Below the pieces are notes generated by a model. The model saw nothing but the letters and a program-made list of their open reading frames with translations. It was not told the origin of the DNA and ran no database searches. This document shows, one piece after another, positions 54,907 to 61,600 of a DNA stretch of 64,000 nt (its first letter is position 1; each line of letters starts with the position of its first letter). The position numbers and the translations under genes were made by a program. Source of the DNA: Methanolinea sp. (GTDB taxonomy: Archaea > Halobacteriota > Methanomicrobia > Methanomicrobiales > Methanospirillaceae); contig JASEES010000004.1 in the NCBI GenBank assembly GCA_030019395.1, forward strand, positions 29,715 through 93,714, given 5' to 3'.

Positions 54907-55332
54907 ATGGAAGCAGTAATCACCTGCTATACTGACGGGGCCTCCCGCGGGAACCCCGGGCCTGCAGCAGCAGGATTCGTCCTGCTGGACAGCGATGGCC
55001 GTGTCCTCGAGAAAAAAGCAGTTTTTCTGGGGAAAAAGACCAACAACGAGGCTGAATATCATGCCGTCATCAACGCTCTTGCAGCAGCAAAGAAGCATGG
55101 AGCACACAGGGTCCGTATTTGTTCGGACAGCCAGCTCGTCATCCGCCAGTTACGGGGAGAATACAGGGTAAACAAGCCCGGCCTGCGTGAACTCTGTGCG
55201 AGGGTCAGGCTCTGCGAACAGGGGTATTCGTCGGTCGAGTACGTCAGTACAGGAAGGGACCATCCCTGGATACAGGAAGCCGACAGGCTCTGCAACGGGG
55301 TCCTGAATGCGGAAATATCGCGGTCAGATTGA
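54907..55332 (+). CDS. rnhA: Ribonuclease HI
   Basis: A 141-residue type 1 RNase H that cleaves RNA in RNA-DNA hybrids. The catalytic residues are D10 (CYTDGAS), E48 (TNNEAEYHA), D74 (CSDS) and a C-terminal Asp near 127 (QEADRL). It lacks an N-terminal hybrid-binding domain and the basic protrusion of the E. coli enzyme, as in archaeal type 1 enzymes. Confidence 0.92.
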   Translation: MEAVITCYTDGASRGNPGPAAAGFVLLDSDGRVLEKKAVFLGKKTNNEAEYHAVINALAAAKKHGAHRVRICSDSQLVIRQLRGEYRVNKPGLRELCARVRLCEQGYSSVEYVSTGRDHPWIQEADRLCNGVLNAEISRSD

Positions 55333-55413
55333 TGGGATTGCTCGAATGATCTATATTTTTCTTCTTTTCAGTCCAATAATAAACACTACCAGAATCCCAC
55401 AACGAGGATATCC

Positions 55414-56304
55414 ATGACAGAAGAGGCAAAAAAGACACCGGAAGAATGCAATGGGGTTTGTGAAGGGTGCCCCGGTGCGAAGCAGTGTGACAGCGACAAG
55501 AAAGCGTCGAAAGGGAAGGGTCTCCCTCCCAAGGCGGAAATCGACGTGGACCACGTGATCCTGGTCCTCTCCGGAAAGGGAGGTGTAGGGAAGTCCACTG
55601 TGGCTGTCAACCTCTCGTTTGCACTCTCTGCCCATGGGTACAGCGTGGGTCTCCTCGATCTCGACATCCACGGCCCCAACGTCCCCAAGATGCTTGGCCT
55701 TGAGGGTCAACACCTGACCACCCTCGGAAATATGATCCAGCCCGTGAGGGTAACAGGGAACCTTGCGGTCGTGTCCATGGCATTCCTTCTCCCCGACAAA
55801 AGTACACCGGTCATATGGCGGGGCCCGATGAAGATGAGCGCCATCAGCCAGTTCCTCTCCGAGGTGGACTGGGGCCACCTTGATTTCCTCGTCGTTGACC
55901 TTCCGCCGGGTACGGGTGACGAGGCGCTCTCCATCGTCCAGCTTGCTCCGAACGTGAGGGGAGCCGTGATCGTGACGACTCCACAGGAAGTCGCCACGAT
56001 GGATGCCATGAAGGCGATTAAATTCGTGGAACAGCTTGGCGTCCCTGTCGTGGGTATCGTGGAGAACATGAGCGGGCTCGTCTGTCCCCACTGCAAACAG
56101 GAGATCGACCTCTTTGGCAAGGGGGGTGGGGAGGCTGTCGCCCGGGAGCTGGGTGTCCCGTTCCTGGGGAGCATCCCCCTCGATCCCGAGATGAGGAAGG
56201 CGGGTGACGAAGGAAAACCGTTCATCATCCGGAGCCACGACAACCCGACATGGAAGAGCGTCGACAAGGTCATGGAAGAGCTCGTGAAGGTGGTCGAGGG
56301 GTAA
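55414..56304 (+). CDS. Mrp/NBP35-type Fe-S cluster carrier ATPase
   Basis: A 296-residue deviant-Walker P-loop ATPase carrying Fe-S clusters to target proteins. An N-terminal cysteine set (CNGVCEGCPGAKQC) typical of the NBP35 branch precedes Walker A SGKGGVGKST. The C-terminal CPHC is the shared cluster-binding pair for the dimer. GAGG lies about 7 bases before the ATG, and AATAATAAAC about 30 bases upstream may be the TATA. It is followed with no gap by a small unknown gene. Confidence 0.93.
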   Translation: MTEEAKKTPEECNGVCEGCPGAKQCDSDKKASKGKGLPPKAEIDVDHVILVLSGKGGVGKSTVAVNLSFALSAHGYSVGLLDLDIHGPNVPKMLGLEGQHLTTLGNMIQPVRVTGNLAVVSMAFLLPDKSTPVIWRGPMKMSAISQFLSEVDWGHLDFLVVDLPPGTGDEALSIVQLAPNVRGAVIVTTPQEVATMDAMKAIKFVEQLGVPVVGIVENMSGLVCPHCKQEIDLFGKGGGEAVARELGVPFLGSIPLDPEMRKAGDEGKPFIIRSHDNPTWKSVDKVMEELVKVVEG

Positions 56305-56613
56305 ATGGACTTTCGCGAAGTACTCACCGGGGGAGGCGAACCTCTCGATATTTACGACGATATTGTACCCGTTCTCGAGGATGTCTGCCTCCTTCCGTGG
56401 AAGGTGGAGGAGATATACCGGAAAGCAAGTTCCTACGATGATGCTCACCTCGACCGCCTCAGGTTCGCCCTTCTCCGGCTCCAGGTCTATGCAGACATCC
56501 ACCGGAACGAGGATATGGAGAAGGCCCAGGCAATCAAGTATGCATCCGTTGTCCTCGAAAAGGTCATATTCGGATCACTGATGCTCGGGCACGAGGAGAT
56601 GGAACGCGATTGA
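56305..56613 (+). CDS. Small unknown helical protein co-transcribed with mrp
   Basis: A 102-residue soluble, mostly helical protein with a high share of Glu, Asp, Leu and Arg. The ATG immediately follows the Mrp stop (no intergenic bases), which implies co-translation and possibly a shared role. I see no cysteine pair, membrane helix or known motif. Segments LDIYDDIVPVLEDVCLLPWKVEEIYRKA and LRFALLRLQVYADIHR look like amphipathic helices. Unrecognised. Confidence 0.75.
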   Translation: MDFREVLTGGGEPLDIYDDIVPVLEDVCLLPWKVEEIYRKASSYDDAHLDRLRFALLRLQVYADIHRNEDMEKAQAIKYASVVLEKVIFGSLMLGHEEMERD

Positions 56614-56699
56614 GGCGTTACCGGGAACCGGGACAAAAAACCGGTCAGGCCCGGTCATGACGTTATTAAGGGTTCCCTGGTATACGGGGTGACTTCCCG

Positions 56700-58211
56700 A
56701 TGGATACGGAGAAATATTCTTTCATCGCCCGCGTCCCGGACAGGCCCGGCGCACTTCACCCTGCTGTCGATGTCATTTCGCGGAACGGGGGCAACATCAA
56801 CAGGATCCAGTTCGACAGGAGGATCGATCCCTGCACGGTCTTTTTCGAAGTGACATCCGGGCCGGGGGCAAGAGAAGAGATCGCCCGGGGTCTCCGGGAA
56901 CTCGGGTACCTCCAGACTGCCCTCAAGCCCCAGAGTTTCCTCAAGCTGTCAGTCCACATACCCCATACACCCGGGGCTCTCAGCGACTTCCTCCGGTTCA
57001 CGACCGCCCACAAGGCCAATATTGCCCAGATTGATTTCGACGACAGGGGGAGCAGGCCGCACATTCTCACCGCCAGCCTCAACCTCGGGGAAGAGGAGGA
57101 AGTTACAAAGCTCCTCGACGATCTCAAGTCCCGCTACCGCATGGAAGTCCTCGATTACGACACGAGCGGGAAATACCTCGATGACACCGTCTTTTATCTC
57201 CGTTTTGCCCAATCCCTCCGCGACATCGTGGGAGAATCCGAGGATGCATTCCTCCTCTCTCTCCTTGGGGATATCAACCATGTCGCCCAGGAACTGATGA
57301 AAAGGGGCAAGGACCCAAAAACTGTTTTCGAAAGTGTTGAAAAGACAGGGCGGACCCTGAAAAGCACGTGTGGTCCTGGTTTTTACGCGGACCTCCAGAA
57401 TATCCGGCTTGCCCCCGACCTCCTCCTCGTCTGCATCCAGCCACCATGCGGCGGCTCGGTCTTTCTCCTCGATTCGCCCGGTGAATGCGTGATGGTCGAT
57501 ACGGGTTATGGTATCTATTACCCTGATATCTGTCAGATCATCCGGAGAGAAGTCCCCGGGGCACTCGACCGGCTCTCGCGGATTATCATCACGCACGCGG
57601 ATGCGGACCACTGCGGTGCCGGGGGTCTCTTTTCCGTTCCCTGCCTGATGCACGCCGGGACCCGTGACATCATCCTCGTTTCCAACAGGGCATACGGGTC
57701 CCGTAACCATGAATCGATACTCGAGGAAGTCTACACGTCGCTTATCAACCTTTTCTCCCGTTTTTCTCCTCCCCGCGACATCGTTCTCTTCCCGCTGGCG
57801 GGGGATGAGAGGGTGGGGGCGTTCCCCGTTCTAGGGGAAGTCAGGGCAGGAAGGTACCGGTTCCTCGTCCTTGAGGGACTCGGGGGGCACCTCTTCGGTC
57901 AAATCTACCTCTATTCCCGCGATCTCGGGGTTTTCTTTTCTGCAGACGCGGTAATTAACTTCGATCACCTGACCCCCGACAGGGCGCAGTACAATACTCT
58001 CGCGGTTAACCTCGTGACATCAGTCAACGTTGACAGCGAAAAGGCCAGGGAAGAGAGGCAGGAGATCTTTGGCATCGTCCGCCAGGCAAACGGATCCTAC
58101 CCCGGGGGGCGGTCGGAATGCCTGGTCTGCGGCGGGCACGGGCCTGTCTCTCTCCTGCAAGGGACACGGCTCGTTCCCGCTTCGCCCGTCCGGAGGGTCC
58201 CGGGAGAATAG
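56700..58211 (+). CDS. ACT-ACT-metallo-beta-lactamase fusion protein
   Basis: A 503-residue fusion. Two ACT-type ligand-binding domains (about 6-72, ARVPDRPGALHPAVDVI; and 80-153, VHIPHTPGALSDFLRF) lead through a helical linker (160-235) to a metallo-beta-lactamase fold (240-495). The metal motif is H299-A-D301-A-D303-H304, with H397 (LGGHLFG), D416 (SADAVI) and H480 (CGGHGP); the usual second His of HxHxDH is Asp. ACT domains commonly sense amino acids, so the hydrolase or oxygen/NO-type site may be ligand-controlled. Function unknown. Confidence 0.85.
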   Translation: MDTEKYSFIARVPDRPGALHPAVDVISRNGGNINRIQFDRRIDPCTVFFEVTSGPGAREEIARGLRELGYLQTALKPQSFLKLSVHIPHTPGALSDFLRFTTAHKANIAQIDFDDRGSRPHILTASLNLGEEEEVTKLLDDLKSRYRMEVLDYDTSGKYLDDTVFYLRFAQSLRDIVGESEDAFLLSLLGDINHVAQELMKRGKDPKTVFESVEKTGRTLKSTCGPGFYADLQNIRLAPDLLLVCIQPPCGGSVFLLDSPGECVMVDTGYGIYYPDICQIIRREVPGALDRLSRIIITHADADHCGAGGLFSVPCLMHAGTRDIILVSNRAYGSRNHESILEEVYTSLINLFSRFSPPRDIVLFPLAGDERVGAFPVLGEVRAGRYRFLVLEGLGGHLFGQIYLYSRDLGVFFSADAVINFDHLTPDRAQYNTLAVNLVTSVNVDSEKAREERQEIFGIVRQANGSYPGGRSECLVCGGHGPVSLLQGTRLVPASPVRRVPGE

Positions 58212-58358
58212 CGAACGGCCGAAGGTCGCACGCGGATGCGGAACGACAGACTCGGATAACCCGCTTGCAGATCCGGTCCCCATCCCGGCAGATGCCTGTG
58301 CCTGCTCTTTCATCCCAACTTCTATCATAGGGGAAGGAGAAGTTTTACCGGAGAAATA

Positions 58359-58958
58359 ATGGCAGCGCAGAGGGTCCAGGAGATGATGCGCCTCATGGCA
58401 CGGCGCATTACAGCTATCGCCGGGTCGCTCTCCGATGAGGAGGTGAAAGAGTTCATCGACGAGATCCTCCATGCCCGGCGTATCTACGTCATGGGCGCAG
58501 GGAGGTCGGGGCTTGTTGCAAAGGCATTTGCAATGCGCCTGATGCACCTGGGCCTTTCGAGCTACGTTGTCGGGGAGACCATTACACCTGCGATGAGCCC
58601 GGGCGACCTCGTTGTCGTCTTTTCGGGTTCCGGTAAGACAAAAACGGTGGCTGACATCGCGGAAACGGCCAAGGAGATAGGGGGCAGGGTCGCCCTCATC
58701 ACCTCCGACAGGGACTCGCGGATTGGCAGGATTGCAGACACAATCGTGATCATCGAGCACCACCGGGACGAGGTCAGGGACGAGGGGGCGGAGTTCGAGA
58801 TCCGCCAGGTCATGGGGGAACACAAGTCGTTTGCTCCCCTGGGGACGCTCTTTGAGACTGCAGCCATGGTCTTTGCCGATGCCGTCATCTCCCGGTTGAT
58901 GGAGATCACGAAGACAGACGAAAAAGAACTCAAGAACAGGCATGCAAACATTGAATGA
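58359..58958 (+). CDS. hxlB: 6-phospho-3-hexuloisomerase
   Basis: Isomerises fructose 6-phosphate and hexulose 6-phosphate in the ribulose monophosphate pathway, the main archaeal route to ribose 5-phosphate. The 199-residue SIS-fold protein shows YVMGAGRSGLVAKAFAMRLMHLG, SGSGKTKTV and FEIRQVMGEHKSFAPLGTLFE, all family features. The hexulose-phosphate synthase partner is not adjacent. The preceding 147 bases show nothing I recognise. Confidence 0.92.
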   Translation: MAAQRVQEMMRLMARRITAIAGSLSDEEVKEFIDEILHARRIYVMGAGRSGLVAKAFAMRLMHLGLSSYVVGETITPAMSPGDLVVVFSGSGKTKTVADIAETAKEIGGRVALITSDRDSRIGRIADTIVIIEHHRDEVRDEGAEFEIRQVMGEHKSFAPLGTLFETAAMVFADAVISRLMEITKTDEKELKNRHANIE

Positions 58959-58972
58959 GGAGGAAAAGTTCC

Positions 58973-60082
58973 ATGAAGAAAGCACGGTGTGCGGAAAGAT
59001 GCCTCGGAATAGAGATATCGGGGATTCGCAGGCTCTTTGAGTCTGCGGGACCGGACTCGATCAACCTGGGGCTCGGGCAGCCGGATTTTGACACTCCCGG
59101 TCACATCAAGGAAGGGGCGATAGCGGCGATCCGGGAGGGAAAGACAGGGTATACCCCGAACATGGGTATCCCCGAACTCCGGGAGGCACTCTCGCGCAAG
59201 TTCAAAAATGAAAACGACCTCTCCTATGCACCGGACCAGATCATCGTTACGGCGGGAGCAAGCGAGGCTCTCCACATCATCATGCACGCGCTCGTCGGGC
59301 AGGGGGACCGCGTTCTCTACGCTGACCCGGGTTTTGTCTCATACGGGGCACTTGCGATCCTTGCCGGAGGTCGTCCGCAGGGCGTCCCCCTCGATGCACG
59401 CATGCACATCGATGTCGAAAAGGCCAAGGAAACGATGGACGGCGCCCGGCTTTTCGTCCTCAACTCGCCGGGAAACCCCACCGGAGCAGTGGAACCCAGG
59501 GAAAATATCCGTGCCCTCGTCGAATACGCAAATGACCGCGGTGTCACGGTCGTGAGTGACGAGGTGTACGAGCATTTCATATACGGGCCGAAGCACTGGA
59601 GTGCAGCCCTCTTTGGCGAAGACGTCATCACGGTAAACGCTGCCAGCAAGACTTATGCCATGACGGGATGGAGGCTTGGGTATCTTGCCGGTCCGAAGGA
59701 GTACATCGAGCAGGCACTCAAGGTCCACCAGTACTGCCAGGCATGCGCGACCTCGATCTCGCAGTATGCAGCATTGGCCGCATATAATGGTCCGCAGGAC
59801 TGCGTTGCAGCAATGAGGGAGGAATACCGGGCCCGCCGCGATTACTTCTACGGAGAACTGACCAGGATGGGCTTTTCATTTCCAAGACCCGAAGGAGCCT
59901 TTTACATGTTCGTGCCATTCGGAGAAGACCTCACCGCTAAAATCCTGAAATCAGGAGTTGTTATCGTCCCCGGCAACGCCTTCGGGTGCAATGCCCCCGG
60001 GTATGCCCGGATGAGTTACGCAACGAGCCGCAGCACATTGGAGGCAGCGGTGGAGAGGATCAGGAAAGCCATGGAGGGATGA
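58973..60082 (+). CDS. Class I/II pyridoxal-phosphate aminotransferase (aspartate aminotransferase-like)
   Basis: About 369 residues, fold type I. PLP lysine is in NAASKTYAMTGWRLGYL; LNSPGNPTGAV and VVSDEVYEHFIY contribute the conserved Asn and Asp/Tyr. NLGLGQPDFDTP is typical of the aspartate/aromatic group; substrate specificity is unclear. ATG 58973 has AGGAGG 9 bases upstream; a start at 58955 would overlap the hxlB stop. Confidence 0.92.
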   Translation: MKKARCAERCLGIEISGIRRLFESAGPDSINLGLGQPDFDTPGHIKEGAIAAIREGKTGYTPNMGIPELREALSRKFKNENDLSYAPDQIIVTAGASEALHIIMHALVGQGDRVLYADPGFVSYGALAILAGGRPQGVPLDARMHIDVEKAKETMDGARLFVLNSPGNPTGAVEPRENIRALVEYANDRGVTVVSDEVYEHFIYGPKHWSAALFGEDVITVNAASKTYAMTGWRLGYLAGPKEYIEQALKVHQYCQACATSISQYAALAAYNGPQDCVAAMREEYRARRDYFYGELTRMGFSFPRPEGAFYMFVPFGEDLTAKILKSGVVIVPGNAFGCNAPGYARMSYATSRSTLEAAVERIRKAMEG

Positions 60083-61126
60083 GTGGATATGGTCATGGAA
60101 CTCTTGACAAAGCTTTCCAATGCCCACGGGGTATCGGGGAGCGAAGACAGCATCGCGGCAATCGTGAAGAGGGAATTGAGACGTTACGTGGACGAGATCT
60201 CCGAGGACAGGATGGGCAACATCATCGCAGTCAAAAAAGGGGGGAAATTCCGGGTTATGCTCGCGGCGCACGCGGACGAGATCGGGCTGATGGTCAAATC
60301 CATCGATGAAAAGGGATTCATCAGGTTCGTTGCCCTCGGCGGGTGGTTCGCCCCGACTCTCTACAACCAGAGGGTCATCCTGCACGGGACGAAAGGCCGC
60401 GTTACCGGTGTTCTGGGGGGCAAACCTCCCCACAAGATGGACGAGGAGGAGCGAAAGAAGGGCGTGAAGATTGAGGATATGTTCATCGACGTGGGCGCTC
60501 GCAGCCGGGAGGAGGCGGTGGAACTCGGCATCTCCGTTGGTACACCCATCACGATCGACCGCCAGGTTGCAACCCTTGCAAATGGCCGGATAACCGGCAA
60601 GGCATTTGACAACAGGGTCGGAGTGGCACTTCTCATCAAGACGATGCAGCAGGTCAAGTCACCCCACACCCTCTATGCAGTCTTCACCGTGCAGGAAGAG
60701 GTGGGCCTGAAAGGGGCAAAGACAAGTGCGTACACCATCAACCCCGATTGTGCCATCGCGACCGATGTCACCATCCCGGGTGACCACCCGGGCATCGATC
60801 AAAAGGACGTGCCCGTGGAGATGGGGAAGGGACCGATCATCACCATTGCCGATGCGAGCGGGAGGGGCCTCATTGCGAGCCGCCCGATGGTCAGGTGGCT
60901 TGCAGATACTGCAGAATCGTGCAGCATTCCGGTCCAGTTCGAGGTCGGGAGCGGAGGCACGACAGATGCGACCGCCATCCACCTGGAGAGGGGAGGTATT
61001 CCAAGCACGACGCTCTCCATTGCGAGCCGTTACATCCACTCACCCGTCGAGGTAGTGGATATAAGTGACATCGAGAACGGGGTCAGGCTCCTCGTCGAGG
61101 CACTCAGGACAAAACCCGGTTTCTGA
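60083..61126 (+). CDS. M42-family aminopeptidase (TET/glucanase-like)
   Basis: A 347-residue co-catalytic metalloaminopeptidase, probably a large TET complex that trims peptides released by proteasome or Lon. Metal ligands and catalytic residues are present: H in AAHADEIG, D in AFDNRVG, catalytic EE in QEEVGLKG, D in ATDVT and H in YIHSPVEV. It starts with GTG directly after the aminotransferase stop; ATG 60089 is an alternative. Confidence 0.94.
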   Translation: MDMVMELLTKLSNAHGVSGSEDSIAAIVKRELRRYVDEISEDRMGNIIAVKKGGKFRVMLAAHADEIGLMVKSIDEKGFIRFVALGGWFAPTLYNQRVILHGTKGRVTGVLGGKPPHKMDEEERKKGVKIEDMFIDVGARSREEAVELGISVGTPITIDRQVATLANGRITGKAFDNRVGVALLIKTMQQVKSPHTLYAVFTVQEEVGLKGAKTSAYTINPDCAIATDVTIPGDHPGIDQKDVPVEMGKGPIITIADASGRGLIASRPMVRWLADTAESCSIPVQFEVGSGGTTDATAIHLERGGIPSTTLSIASRYIHSPVEVVDISDIENGVRLLVEALRTKPGF

Positions 61127-61600
61127 TACTGATCCCGGTGAGGCAGCCGGTAAAGCAACAGTCACCATCCCTTGTGTGATATACGCGCGTTCTGCCTCTT
61201 CCCTTTCCTTTTTGCCTCCCTGTCCGGGACAGTACCGGGGTATTGACCGCTGATCCTTTTCATTTGCCATGTCGATGAAAAGGGAAGATAAGGGGACAAG
61301 TTCCTGAATAACTTTCTATTTTGATTTTTTTCGGGCATCCCAAAAGGAACTGTTCCAAGGAACGAGCGGGAATTTGTGATGGGTGTTGTGCATCTCTTTC
61401 CGGGTTTACCTGATCCCGTTTCTGCGTTTTTCATGGGACGGAAGCGTGAAAAGGGGGCTTTAATGAACCCGGATGAGGGAAAGTTTTAAATAGATATGTG
61501 AAGAGGATATGGTGAATACATTTGTTTGGGAATTGGAGTGACCTGTCACCGCCGATTTCCAATTGGGGAATGTATACAAAAATGCATCTGAGGTACCCGT
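61127..61600. other. 474-bp intergenic region before the TIG-repeat gene
   Basis: No credible gene. After the M42 stop there is a T7 tract at 61325-61331 (possible terminator) and an 11-bp palindrome GGAACTGTTCC at 61346-61356. TTTTAAATA at 61484-61492 and GTATACAAA near 61572-61580 are TATA candidates for the TIG gene; the latter is at leaderless distance. Between them lies palindrome GTGACCTGTCAC at 61538-61549, flanked by AATTGGA/TCCAATT. Confidence 0.6.
61538..61549. promoter_or_regulatory. 12-bp palindrome upstream of the TIG-repeat gene
   Basis: GTGACCTGTCAC (arms GTGAC/GTCAC, spacer CT) sits between two TATA candidates, with an outer imperfectly centred pair AATTGGA (61531-61537) and TCCAATT (about 61558-61564). 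It could be an operator or a leader hairpin. Confidence 0.35.

Noticed and set aside
61162..61434. 90-codon minus-strand frame in the intergenic region
   Set aside because: Composition is low-complexity and basic with no family features, and no promoter or ribosome site supports it.
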